This document shows positions 14,619 to 22,427 of a stretch of 25,236 bases of DNA, piece after piece; position 1 is the stretch's first letter; every line of letters starts with the position of its first letter. The DNA is taken from positions 1 through 25,236 of the IMG/VR virus record IMGVR_UViG_3300023087_000088, one strand, 5' to 3'. The stretch is from a virus. The position numbers and the translations under genes are program-made. The notes under the pieces are model-generated. The model saw only the letters and a program-made list of their open reading frames with translations. It was not told where the DNA came from and did no database searches.

Positions 14619-15116
14619 TTATTTATCCATACCCTTTAGCTTTTCTAGCAAACTGTTACGATCTGTTATAACGTAACCTTCGCCATTTACAATATCTGCA
14701 CCGTCAGGGTTGGCTTCTTTATCCATTTTTTCTTTCTTAAGTTGCAACTCTACCATTTTTAATTTTTTATCTAGTTTAGCAACCTTGGCATCCAAACTTG
14801 TTTTTAACATACCGCCAGCAACTTCAAAAATTCTACCACTATAACGACTTTCAACATTCATGCCTAAGTCCATTAAATCTTCGTATGCTTGTGTTGCTTT
14901 TTCTGCTACATCATTAAGTTCTTTATCTGCCATTTCTCCCAAACCTTTAACAGCAGGAAGTGCCGCAGTAATTTTATCAAATTCTGCAATACGATCAAAT
15001 GTATCTTCTTGAGTCTTTAACTCTTGTTTTGCTTTTTCTTTATTTTTAGATTTTTCTTCATCAATTAATTCTTTTGAATCAGGTAAATCTAAAAGTTCTT
15101 CTAACTTCTTAGTCAT
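14619..15116 (-). CDS. 16: Terminase small subunit gp16
   Basis: A 165-aa protein, almost exactly the length of T4 gp16 (164 aa). The start (KKLEELLDLPDSKEL) resembles the gp16 N-terminal segment. Residues 35-125 are long helices that would form the coiled-coil ring (FEVAGGMLKTSLDAKVAKLD, then KKLKMVELQLKKEK). The end (VITDRNSLLEKLKGMDK) matches the C-terminal gp17-interacting tail type. It recognises concatemeric DNA and stimulates the gp17 ATPase. The late box at 15125-15132 lies 8 bases before the ATG without a Shine-Dalgarno. Its stop overlaps the next downstream late box (14620). Small terminase sequences diverge fast, so some doubt remains. Confidence 0.75.
   Translation of the reverse strand: MTKKLEELLDLPDSKELIDEEKSKNKEKAKQELKTQEDTFDRIAEFDKITAALPAVKGLGEMADKELNDVAEKATQAYEDLMDLGMNVESRYSGRIFEVAGGMLKTSLDAKVAKLDKKLKMVELQLKKEKMDKEANPDGADIVNGEGYVITDRNSLLEKLKGMDK
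14620..14627 (-). promoter_or_regulatory. T4-type late promoter box GATAAATA
   Basis: GATAAATA on the minus strand, 16 bases before the ATG at 14603, with GAGGTG between them. It lies inside the last codons of gp16. Confidence 0.65.
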
Positions 15117-15124
15117 AACACTTG

Positions 15125-15132
15125 TATTTAGC
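15125..15132 (-). promoter_or_regulatory. T4-type late promoter box GCTAAATA
   Basis: GCTAAATAC on the minus strand, 8 bases before the gp16 ATG. The ATG is preceded by GTGTT, the same five bases as before the gp14 ATG, and no Shine-Dalgarno is present. The predicted leader is about three bases. It overlaps the end of the gp4 gene. Confidence 0.6.
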
Positions 15133-15565
15133 GTCTACTGCCTTGGTGGAAAATATCTTTCTCAGTCACTATTCTAAACTTAATACCTTTTTGTTTAGCC
15201 CAGGCATTTGCCGCTTCCCATTTTGCTTGATTTAAAATCCAATGAGCTTGATTTGCTCTACTTCTACCAGTCTTTTCTTTTACCGCTTGATTTTCTGGTT
15301 TAACTTCTATTACTTCTACATGATTTTTGCCATTTTTATCTGTATACTGTATAAAGAAATCAGGAACATAAATTGTTTGTTTTCCTGATAAAGGGTTTCT
15401 ATATGGAATTTGTATTGCTTCACTTGCCCATCTGCTTATACTAGGAGATTCATCACAAAATTTCATAAATGCAAACTCCCAACTTGATCTGTATGTAGGC
15501 TGTTTAGTACCAACATATTTGTCAGGGTTTTTTAGATTAAATTTTCCTTGGGCAAAACGTGACAT
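15128..15565 (-). CDS. 4: Head completion protein gp4
   Basis: A 145-aa protein matching the T4 gp4 (gp50) head-completion family in length (T4: 150 aa) and motifs. It has FNLKNPDKYVGTKQPTYRSS followed by WEFAFMKFCD, then SRWASEAIQIPYRNP, YVPDFFIQY and VEVIEVKPENQ. The PDF and E-x-K residues are those of a TnsA/restriction-like nuclease fold, suggesting that it trims or protects packaged DNA ends before tail joining. It starts on the stop of the 129-aa gene (TAATG-type overlap) and is the last gene of a three-gene late unit from 17329. The end overlaps the gp16 late box. Confidence 0.88.
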   Translation of the reverse strand: MSRFAQGKFNLKNPDKYVGTKQPTYRSSWEFAFMKFCDESPSISRWASEAIQIPYRNPLSGKQTIYVPDFFIQYTDKNGKNHVEVIEVKPENQAVKEKTGRSRANQAHWILNQAKWEAANAWAKQKGIKFRIVTEKDIFHQGSRR

Positions 15566-15954
15566 TATACAATGATGTTTCTTGCTTCTGTACGTTCAAC
15601 GATATCTTCAATTTTAAATCCAATAGTACTAATTTTTTCTCTATTGTAATTCATAATTTCAGTTACAACAACACTTAGTTGTAATTCGTTCAAACCTTTT
15701 AATGTATCAAGGATTTCAAAAACTTTAATACCGTCTAGTTTGGCTTGTTGCATAATTACAGTGCCAACTGCAATGGCAGCCGATTCGTCAAAGTCTCTTT
15801 TACTAAAAAATCCAATTACAGCATCAACTTCATTGCTTGGAAAAGATAAAGGTTTATTAAAATAATTTGTAAATGCAAGTTTTGTTTTATCTGCACTATC
15901 TGTTGATTTAGACTTAGGTAGGTTTAATTTTGTTACTGCTTCGTTCGCTTCCAT
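15565..15954 (-). CDS. Conserved small late protein
   Basis: A 129-aa helical protein. EVDAVIGFFSKRDFDESAAI, then VIMQQAKLDGIKVFEILDTL and NELQLSVVVTEIMNYNREK look like a chain of four amphipathic helices, and the end is VERTEARNIIV. I recall close relatives beside gp4 in marine T4-like phages but no assigned function. It is coupled by one-base stop/start overlaps to the tube-fold gene before it and gp4 after it, so it is probably made at the same level as virion assembly proteins. A minor tail or head component is inference. Confidence 0.7.
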   Translation of the reverse strand: MEANEAVTKLNLPKSKSTDSADKTKLAFTNYFNKPLSFPSNEVDAVIGFFSKRDFDESAAIAVGTVIMQQAKLDGIKVFEILDTLKGLNELQLSVVVTEIMNYNREKISTIGFKIEDIVERTEARNIIV

Positions 15955-17324
15955 TAGTTAAACTCTCCATTTTTTGCTCCTGATACTGCCGCATCTCTCT
16001 GATCTTGTTTAACACCTTCAGGTAAACTGTCCCAGGCCGCATTAATTGCATCCGGAGTTGCATCCCCGCCTGCGGCAATGTGTGCCTTTTTAAATGTAGT
16101 GGCTTTGGCTAGATCATCTTGTGCATTTCTATTACCTAACAATCCGCCACTTACGTCTGACCAGCTTTTTCCACTTAGCAATCCGCCGAGTGCAACAGTT
16201 CCTCCTGCTATTGCAAGGTTTTTCAAAGCACCGCTTCCGCTTCCTTTTGAAAATGCTGTATTTGCAACCCCACTTACATCGATGCCAGCCGCACTTCCGA
16301 TTACATCTTTAAGAATACCAAATCCTTCTTGACGCAACCCATCACTTGATAAGTTGCCGCCTGCTCTAATTACATTGCTGGCTTTCAACACAGTGCCAAG
16401 TAAGTTGCTAGGATTTGCAAATGCGTTACCACTTGTAATATCTGACAGAACATCAAGGCCGCCTTCTAGTACGCCGCCTGCACCCATTAGACTTGTTACG
16501 CCGCCACCTTTTAAACTAATCGGACTTGGTGTTTTATCATAATGGTCAGTGGCAAACCCTGCTGGAGCAGATCCTTCAGATACAGGTCCTCTAGTATAAA
16601 ACACTGCTTCATATGCAATTTGGCAAGTGTTTGATACTGGATCACTTAACGATTGATCCATAGTATCATGTTGCCATTGTGTAATAATAGGGTTAACTAA
16701 AACAAATGCTGTATAACGTTTTCTTGACATTTGATAAATTATAATACTATCAAAAAACGGTTTAAAACTGTCGTTATCAAAACCAAATCTTAATTGGTTA
16801 TTTTCAGGACTAGAAAAAGCACTACCTCTATTATAAGGTGAGGTTTCATTTGAAGGTGCTTTAAATGCCGGAACGTTTGCAACAGGCTTTCCTGCCGCGT
16901 CAACTTGAGCATAGTTACCATCTCTATAATAATACCTGTAATATGCTTCCCACATAGCGGTAGTAATACCAAAGTTATCGTCATGGAAAACACACGTAAT
17001 TGGTTGGTAATCAATTCTTTGTTGTACTACACGCTTTTTATTATATTGATGTCTTGTTTGAGTTTCAACTTGAAACGATGGTAAATCAATTGACTTAACA
17101 AGCATGTTAAGTTCGTTACTGTGCTTTTCTCTTAGTTGAGGAATAGTTCTAGATGCTTCTCTATTAATATTAAAATTTACATGATAGAGAAATTTTGATT
17201 TAGGTGCAAGCCTAAATGCGTCATCTACGTATAGTCTAGCACCGTGTTGAAAATCCCCTAAGTTTCCTTTTGGGTTTCCTGCACCACTTGCTAAATTATC
17301 TAAGAATCCTTTTAATATGCTCAT
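15954..17324 (-). CDS. Tail-tube-fold protein, probably baseplate/tube junction (gp48/gp54-like)
   Basis: A 456-aa structural protein. Residues 40-250 have the pattern of the tail-tube fold: KFLYHVNFNINRE, SIDLPSFQVETQTRHQYNKK, RIDYQPITCVFHDDN and TAMWEAYYRYYY, then QWQHDTMDQSLSDPVSNTCQ and YEAVFYTRG. T4 gp48 and gp54, which start the tube on the baseplate, have this fold followed by a small-residue tail, as here (residues 270-400 are Gly/Ala/Ser-rich). The order after gp19 fits. The ATG lies 4 bases after a late box, has no Shine-Dalgarno, and an in-frame stop lies upstream, so no earlier start exists. Which of gp48 or gp54 it corresponds to, if either, is unclear. Confidence 0.6.
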   Translation of the reverse strand: MSILKGFLDNLASGAGNPKGNLGDFQHGARLYVDDAFRLAPKSKFLYHVNFNINREASRTIPQLREKHSNELNMLVKSIDLPSFQVETQTRHQYNKKRVVQQRIDYQPITCVFHDDNFGITTAMWEAYYRYYYRDGNYAQVDAAGKPVANVPAFKAPSNETSPYNRGSAFSSPENNQLRFGFDNDSFKPFFDSIIIYQMSRKRYTAFVLVNPIITQWQHDTMDQSLSDPVSNTCQIAYEAVFYTRGPVSEGSAPAGFATDHYDKTPSPISLKGGGVTSLMGAGGVLEGGLDVLSDITSGNAFANPSNLLGTVLKASNVIRAGGNLSSDGLRQEGFGILKDVIGSAAGIDVSGVANTAFSKGSGSGALKNLAIAGGTVALGGLLSGKSWSDVSGGLLGNRNAQDDLAKATTFKKAHIAAGGDATPDAINAAWDSLPEGVKQDQRDAAVSGAKNGEFN

Positions 17325-17328
17325 ACTG

Positions 17329-17336
17329 TATTTAGC
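17329..17336 (-). promoter_or_regulatory. T4-type late promoter box GCTAAATA
   Basis: GCTAAATAC on the minus strand, 4 bases before the ATG at 17324. No Shine-Dalgarno is present. It lies just after the gp19 terminator and would drive the tube-fold, 129-aa and gp4 genes. Confidence 0.65.
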
Positions 17337-17357
17337 ACATTAGATTATGTACGCAGA

Positions 17358-17386
17358 TAAAAAAAAGGGCGAGAAAAAATCGCCCT
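17358..17386 (-). terminator. Intrinsic terminator after gp19
   Basis: On the minus strand AGGGCGA and TCGCCCT form a 7-bp GC-rich stem around a T/C loop of seven bases and are followed by eight T. It lies 24 bases after the gp19 stop and before the late box of the next unit. Confidence 0.92.
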
Positions 17387-17410
17387 TCCTTATTAAGGTA
17401 AAGTCAGTTA

Positions 17411-18040
17411 TTAAACAGCACCGCCACCAGTTGATAGAGTATTAATTGTTCTACCTACTGCTGTACCAATACCAGTACCTTGTGGTGTTTGGATTGCGTT
17501 GTCGTATCTAATTGACATTTGGATTTGTACAGGTTCAGAACTGTTATATGCTAACTGTTGGTAGTTTACGTTTTCTACGTAAGCACCATATAGCTCAAAC
17601 GTTTCTAAAACACTAACATCATTTGCTCCGTTGCCACCATCTAGTATTTCAATACGTGCTACAAATTTGTAATCTGCACCACTTGCCGCACTAGATTGTT
17701 CAAAGAAATCAAATTGTTTCTGAATCTGTTCGCCGACTAACTTCTGAACTCCGCCAGTTACATCGTCTCTTACGTTTAACGTAATAGGTTCCCAAGTATG
17801 CTTACCAGCATAGTTAACTTTTGAGTTATAAACATGTAGTTCCATGTTTTCAAAAGTTAAATTAGGACGAGTAACGTCAATAACTTGTTTAGTTATTTCA
17901 GTGCTTGGTGAACTGACGCCAAAGTTTTCTAAAGTAACGCGGAAGCGATACTGTAGTTTTGGCATCAACAAGCCCTGACTGGAACTAGAAGCACTGCTGT
18001 CCAAAGGCACTGTTAATTTTGATAATGTTGAAATTGCCAT
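17411..18040 (-). CDS. 19: Tail tube protein gp19
   Basis: A 209-aa major tail tube subunit, longer than T4 gp19 (163 aa). It has the family's KLQYRFRVTLENFG, then ITKQVIDVTRPNLTFENMEL, NSKVNYAGKHTWEPITLNV and VLETFELYGAYVENVNYQQL, with the final AYNSSEPVQIQMSIRYDN strand. It stacks in hexamers inside the sheath to form the DNA channel. A GATAAATA late box lies 20 bases before the ATG with AGGAG between them, and a strong terminator follows. It is therefore a single-gene late transcript, as expected for an abundant virion protein. The sheath gene is directly upstream. Confidence 0.9.
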   Translation of the reverse strand: MAISTLSKLTVPLDSSASSSSQGLLMPKLQYRFRVTLENFGVSSPSTEITKQVIDVTRPNLTFENMELHVYNSKVNYAGKHTWEPITLNVRDDVTGGVQKLVGEQIQKQFDFFEQSSAASGADYKFVARIEILDGGNGANDVSVLETFELYGAYVENVNYQQLAYNSSEPVQIQMSIRYDNAIQTPQGTGIGTAVGRTINTLSTGGGAV

Positions 18041-18060
18041 TTATTTGCTCCTGTTAAATA

Positions 18061-18068
18061 TATTTATC
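18061..18068 (-). promoter_or_regulatory. T4-type late promoter box GATAAATA
   Basis: GATAAATA on the minus strand, 20 bases before the gp19 ATG, with AGGAG in the leader. It lies in the short gap after the gp18 stop. Confidence 0.75.
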
Positions 18069-18070
18069 CA

Positions 18071-21000
18071 TTAAAGGCCTGCTATTTCACCGGTGTTTTT
18101 CAAGCGTAGCGGAATGTAAATAAATTCAACTGCTTTCACTGGCTCAATCGCAATATCTACATAAAGCTCGTTACGATCAATTCTATTTGGCGTGTTGTTT
18201 GATTCATCACACACAACTAGGAAGTCATAAAGTGCTCTCTGTCCCACAAGTTCTAATAGTAAACTATCGACCTGCTGTTTGATTTCATCTCTTGTAATCT
18301 TATCGTTTGGTTCAAACACATAAGGTTTAGCAAGTTTGTTAAGTTGACTACGTAAGTAGATAACCAAACGTGCAACGTTAATTCTATCTAGTGAACTAGC
18401 GTTTCTAGCACGAGTTTTCTGACCGTAGTTAACAAGTCCTGCACCTTGTAAGAATGTTACAGGGTTAACATTGTTTGAGTACAATGTATCACGCTGTCCT
18501 TCATTAAGTGCAACACTTACAAATTCGCCCTCAGCATCAATGTAACCTGCCGCTGAAGCATTAGTAATACCACCGCGTCTTGTACCTGCTGGTGCAAACC
18601 ATGGATAACTAACTTGATCACTTAGTGCCATTGTTCTTAAGATACCGTGTGATGCTGGAACAACAATGTTGTTACCTGCGTTATCACTAGTATATAAGCT
18701 CGGATAGAACACACCTAAGTATTCATCTCTTGACACAAGCCCTTCGTCGTTGTCTTCAACTGCTAAATTAACGTTAGTTGCCCATTCGTTAATTGATGTT
18801 GCATCTGGTGTTAGTCTAAATGGACTATCGCCAACGATAAATGCAGTTAAGCCTCTGTCGTTGTTTAGTGCAATCATTTCACCAATTAGTTCTGGATAAC
18901 CTGGACATGCCATTACGTTAAACAATCTTGATTCATCATCGCGAATTTCTTGATTACTGTTAACCAATGCTTGTAGTCCTTGTACAACAACTTTACGCTG
19001 TGCCTTGCGACCAAATGTACCTGCACCGTTTTCTTGGTTAGCTGATTCAGTAACCCAACGGTGTGGATAGTAGCCATCCATTGATTCGTCGTTAAAGCGA
19101 CCATTATCATTTGCTTTATCAATGTAGTTACGAACAAACTTCTTAACATTAAAGCCGCTACGTCTTAGATTCCAAAGCAACATACCTTTTGGATATAGTG
19201 CTGGATCTGGAGCATCTGGGTCTAAGAAGTTACTAGTAAGTAACGCATCAATGTCTGCCATTTTATCGCTAGTAGCACCACTTGATCCCCAACGTGCATC
19301 AGCAAATAAAATACCGTCTTCAGTAGTTTGGTCACCTGTGTCTAACAAATTCCATTTTGCTGTTGTAGCATTGTACTTGTAAATTGTTGGATAGTTTTCG
19401 ATGTCCGAAGTATCAATCCAAATGTCGCCTGTTTTTAGTGCAGTGCCATCTGATTGACCATCAGGCTCAGTTGCACTAACAATAGGACCTGCAGGATCAG
19501 TTTGTTCTGCTTCGTCTGCATCGTAGAATGGGCTAGTAGTATCTAAGTAACCTACCCATGTGCTACCATTATGAATCATAAGGTCTACTTCGTCAACAAT
19601 TGAGTTATACCAAAGTTGTCCATCTGTCGCTAGTGCAGTTGGAGCATCTTCACTTGCTGTGTAAGAAAGTACTTTCCACTGTGTAGCAACAAAATCATTT
19701 GCTGTGTCACCTGCTGGTGCCGCATACAAATTAGGTGTACCGTTGTTAGCATCAACATATGCCGCAAAGCCGATATCGCCTAGTATGCCATCAGTGTCAA
19801 GTAATCTAAAGTCACCTGCTTGTGCATGACTAATAACAACTTTGTTTTGTGCGTTAACTGTTGCACTTACATGCTCAAAGTCGCCGCCGTTGATTGCTTC
19901 TGCGATTGCTTCAGCGTCTACTGTTGCGTCAGTACCACCAATAGTAACGCTTACAGTAATTGCCGCTTTTAATGCCGCTTCGCCTGTGTCACTTTCTTGA
20001 ATGCTAATTTGGTATGAACCTGCTCCAAGTCCTGTTGTAACAACATTACTTGTAATTGAAGTAGGACCAGTTCCAACTCTGCTAAACAATTTAAAATCAA
20101 ACTCTGCATCTGAATCTTCGCTGACGTTATATTGTGCGTACAGTGTGCCAACTGCAAGATTCTGTCCACCGCCAGTTTTATCTAACTGTGCGAGTGCTGT
20201 TGAGTTATTTTCATAAATTGGTGCCGCGTTGTCTACCCAAAGTTTAGTAGAATCATTCCATTTCTTAACTCTTAGTTTTGCACCTAAGTTAGGATCTGTT
20301 GTTTTAAACCAAATAGATCCAGTCGGACGTGGTGCTGAGTCAGTTGACTTAAATGCTGGAATGCTAGTATGTGGACCAATGTTTAGTTCAGGTGCCCAAT
20401 AACTACCTGCTGTAATTCCTAAGTCTGATAATGGAGTACCAGTGTCATTAGAAATAATAATATCAGCAGTTGAGCTGTCTGATGGTGCCCAAGAACCGTC
20501 ACTGTAAAGTGCTAGTTTGCTGTTAACTTTCTTAGCAGTTACGCCTGTTACGTTTGTTACTGCATTGATGTTAGCAACAAGTGCGTCAATGTCTGCACCC
20601 ATTAAAATTCTTTCATCGTTTAATTGAATTGCATCTGAAGCAGTCAATGAACTCGGAGTAGCTGTACCTTGTACTGCAATCCAGGCTTTTTTCCAAGCAC
20701 TTGAACCAACTTTAACCCAAGTATTGTCACCGTTTTTATAGTACAATCTGTTAAGTGTTGTAGTAGCAACTAGTACATAGTCACCAATTGAACCAACACT
20801 AGGCTTAGGATCAGAAGTAGCATCACTGCCTACTAGTTGTGTTTTATCTGTAATGATTGTAGGAACTTTGTTAGTGAATGTTTGGCCGCCTGTTGCTGTA
20901 ATAGCATTGCCGTTCCATTCAAAAAGACCTACTCTTGAAATCTGTGTGTCAAACCAAGAAGTACCATCTTCTGGATCTGCCGCAGGTGCGTCTGCAGATG

Positions 21001-21361
21001 CAACTAGTTGATTTGTATCAACGTCTGCTCTTACAACATATGCTCTGTTGCTTACGCCTAAGAATGAGTAAGCCGCTTGTAAACCGTATTCGTTTAACTC
21101 GCCTGCGTGAATTGGATTATTGTTGTTATCTGTTAAAAAAGTTGGATCTCCAAATAAATCCGCTAATTCTCTCTGTGAAGTAACTAGGTAAGGTTTGCCG
21201 GCGTTTGCTTTTGTAGTTGCCGTTGCTGTGCCTGTTCCAGATGAATTTGTTTTGTCTTGTGCAGACGCTACAAAAATCATTGGAGTCATTCCTGGCTCAG
21301 CCGGGGTGTAAAAACTTTCGTCTATAACACTAACCTGTACTCCTGGTGATACTAATGCCAT
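18071..21361 (-). CDS. 18: Tail sheath protein gp18, with a large insertion
   Basis: A 1096-aa contractile sheath subunit, far longer than T4 gp18 (659 aa). The N-terminus (MALVSPGVQVSVIDESFYTP) and the C-terminal 400 residues (RRGGITNASAAGYID, TRARNASSLDRINVARLVIY, LYVDIAIEPVKAVEFIYIPL) are typical sheath. The extra length is between about residues 120 and 690. It holds at least five short modules of the form G-x-I/L-W-x-x-T...Y-x-N-G-x-x-W (near 131, 190, 345, 575 and 640) and two related segments of the type AINxx...VSATVNxxNKVVIS (near 250 and 480). These probably decorate the outside of the tail. A late box lies 40 bases upstream, with AGGAG before the ATG. Confidence 0.93.
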   Translation of the reverse strand: MALVSPGVQVSVIDESFYTPAEPGMTPMIFVASAQDKTNSSGTGTATATTKANAGKPYLVTSQRELADLFGDPTFLTDNNNNPIHAGELNEYGLQAAYSFLGVSNRAYVVRADVDTNQLVASADAPAADPEDGTSWFDTQISRVGLFEWNGNAITATGGQTFTNKVPTIITDKTQLVGSDATSDPKPSVGSIGDYVLVATTTLNRLYYKNGDNTWVKVGSSAWKKAWIAVQGTATPSSLTASDAIQLNDERILMGADIDALVANINAVTNVTGVTAKKVNSKLALYSDGSWAPSDSSTADIIISNDTGTPLSDLGITAGSYWAPELNIGPHTSIPAFKSTDSAPRPTGSIWFKTTDPNLGAKLRVKKWNDSTKLWVDNAAPIYENNSTALAQLDKTGGGQNLAVGTLYAQYNVSEDSDAEFDFKLFSRVGTGPTSITSNVVTTGLGAGSYQISIQESDTGEAALKAAITVSVTIGGTDATVDAEAIAEAINGGDFEHVSATVNAQNKVVISHAQAGDFRLLDTDGILGDIGFAAYVDANNGTPNLYAAPAGDTANDFVATQWKVLSYTASEDAPTALATDGQLWYNSIVDEVDLMIHNGSTWVGYLDTTSPFYDADEAEQTDPAGPIVSATEPDGQSDGTALKTGDIWIDTSDIENYPTIYKYNATTAKWNLLDTGDQTTEDGILFADARWGSSGATSDKMADIDALLTSNFLDPDAPDPALYPKGMLLWNLRRSGFNVKKFVRNYIDKANDNGRFNDESMDGYYPHRWVTESANQENGAGTFGRKAQRKVVVQGLQALVNSNQEIRDDESRLFNVMACPGYPELIGEMIALNNDRGLTAFIVGDSPFRLTPDATSINEWATNVNLAVEDNDEGLVSRDEYLGVFYPSLYTSDNAGNNIVVPASHGILRTMALSDQVSYPWFAPAGTRRGGITNASAAGYIDAEGEFVSVALNEGQRDTLYSNNVNPVTFLQGAGLVNYGQKTRARNASSLDRINVARLVIYLRSQLNKLAKPYVFEPNDKITRDEIKQQVDSLLLELVGQRALYDFLVVCDESNNTPNRIDRNELYVDIAIEPVKAVEFIYIPLRLKNTGEIAGL

Positions 21362-21401
21362 GTGTTTTCTCCTGTACGCATAATAAGTTTATTTGCTACT
21401 G

Positions 21402-21409
21402 TATTTATT
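21402..21409 (-). promoter_or_regulatory. T4-type late promoter box AATAAATA
   Basis: AATAAATACAGTA on the minus strand, 40 bases before the gp18 ATG, giving a leader of about 35 bases that contains AGGAG. Confidence 0.65.
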
Positions 21410-21441
21410 ATCTAATCAAGAAAATACCGTTATTAGCACTT

Positions 21442-21464
21442 AAAAAAAGGGACCAAAAAGGTCC
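21442..21464 (-). terminator. Terminator for the kinase transcript
   Basis: On the minus strand GGACC and GGTCC pair across a five-T loop and are followed by C and seven T. It lies between the kinase unit and the gp18 promoter, and ends a transcript that runs antisense through the HNH-like gene. The stem is only 5 bp. Confidence 0.65.
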
Positions 21465-21470
21465 GTTTGA

Positions 21471-21478
21471 TGTAAATA
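21471..21478 (+). promoter_or_regulatory. T4-type late promoter box TGTAAATA
   Basis: TGTAAATAC on the plus strand, 5 bases before the ATG at 21484 of the HNH-like gene, with no Shine-Dalgarno. The same TGTAAATA variant is found before the 2OG-oxygenase-like gene. Confidence 0.55.
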
Positions 21479-21483
21479 CTTGT

Positions 21484-21816
21484 ATGAGACCGCTTTGTAA
21501 ATGCAAATTAAGGCCTTGTGCTGTTAATTACAAAAAAGGTAACAAGGTTTACTATCGATCAAAATGCGAAGTTTGTCTCTATCACAAGTCTACAGTTTCG
21601 CCTTTGTGGAAACAAGCAGGATACACAAAAAAAGATTCTTGTGAAAAATGTGGATTTACTAGTCAGCACACAGAACAGTTTGATGTGTTTCACATTGATG
21701 GTGATTTAACAAATTGTAGATATTCAAACTTAAAAACAGTATGTGCTAACTGTCAGCGTATCATGCAGAAAGAAGGTGTAAGGTGGAAGCAAGGCGATCT
21801 TGTACCTGACCATTAA
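21484..21816 (+). CDS. HNH-like, zinc-binding small protein
   Basis: A 110-aa protein with four Cys pairs (C5/C7, C28/C31, C53/C56, C87/C90). CEKCGF..., VFHIDGDLTNCRYSNLKTVC and ANC follow the HNH endonuclease pattern: His 70 as the catalytic base, Asn 82, and the CxxC pairs as a structural zinc site. The last His of the motif is Gln 91, so catalysis may be altered or lost. It is short for a homing endonuclease and may be a free-standing nuclease, a remnant or a regulator. The start at 21484 follows a late box; an upstream in-frame ATG at 21346 is in the gp18 start region and is not used. The last 56 bases overlap the convergent kinase gene. Confidence 0.65.
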   Translation: MRPLCKCKLRPCAVNYKKGNKVYYRSKCEVCLYHKSTVSPLWKQAGYTKKDSCEKCGFTSQHTEQFDVFHIDGDLTNCRYSNLKTVCANCQRIMQKEGVRWKQGDLVPDH

Positions 21817-22372
21817 GAGCATCTAGATCACTATCATTATAAATCACTTGATTAAAATCTGTTTGAGCCCATTCCCATTCTGAGCGATGCACGTCTTGAG
21901 GCTCAACACCAATGTCTTGATACATCCTAAACCAAACAGGATCTGCTCCTCTTTTTACAACCCATACTTGACCGTTAAGTTTTTTCACCATTTCGACTTC
22001 GTTTTTAAAACGTACATCTGGAATGACAAAGTTAACTGTAGGATTGTTTAGGATTTCTTGTTTTACAAGACTTACCCAAATGTTATCACTAAATCCATTA
22101 CGCATACACTCAGTACCAAACTCTTGTAGTACTAGTCGTGGAGTAATTGTACGGCCTGTTTCTTTAGTCCAAAAATCATCTTGGGTTTCACGCCACTCTC
22201 TTGATTCAACTGTTTCACCTTCTAGCATATCTCTATCCCACCCAAACACAGATGCAACTCCGTCTTTGAGTTTATCAGCAAAACTAATTTTTTTGAAGTT
22301 GTGTTTTTCAACTAGAGTGTCTGCGACAGTTCCTTTGCCGCTACCAATTAAACCGCAAATACCAATAATCAT
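21761..22372 (-). CDS. Deoxynucleoside monophosphate kinase (T4 gp1-like)
   Basis: A 203-aa P-loop kinase. The Walker A is GLIGSGKGT at residues 7-15. ISFADKLKDGVASVFGWDRD and RLVLQEFGTECMRNGFSDNI with WVSLV follow, and FVIPDVRFKNEVEMVKKLNG is the region with the same layout as the PDTRxxxE segment of T4 gp1. It would phosphorylate dNMPs for phage DNA synthesis and fits a nucleotide-metabolism role. It has its own perfect sigma70 promoter at 22399-22427 and AAGGA before the ATG, unlike the late genes around it. The 3' end overlaps the plus-strand HNH-like gene by 56 bases. Adenylate-kinase-like alternatives are possible. Confidence 0.8.
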   Translation of the reverse strand: MIIGICGLIGSGKGTVADTLVEKHNFKKISFADKLKDGVASVFGWDRDMLEGETVESREWRETQDDFWTKETGRTITPRLVLQEFGTECMRNGFSDNIWVSLVKQEILNNPTVNFVIPDVRFKNEVEMVKKLNGQVWVVKRGADPVWFRMYQDIGVEPQDVHRSEWEWAQTDFNQVIYNDSDLDALNGQVQDRLASTLHLLSA

Positions 22373-22398
22373 TAAGATTCCTTTGTAAAATAAAATAT

Positions 22399-22427
22399 AT
22401 TATATGATATTTTATTACAAATGTCAA
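22399..22427 (-). promoter_or_regulatory. Consensus sigma70 promoter for the kinase
   Basis: On the minus strand TTGACA (22427-22422) and TATAAT (22404-22399) match the sigma70 consensus exactly with a 17-base spacer. Transcription should start near 22392, 20 bases before the ATG, with AAGGAA in the leader. The -35 overlaps the stop codon of the 214-aa gene. Confidence 0.85.

Noticed and set aside
21346-21483. Upstream extension of the HNH-like gene
   Set aside because: It covers the gp18 start, the terminator and the late box, and the late box favours 21484.
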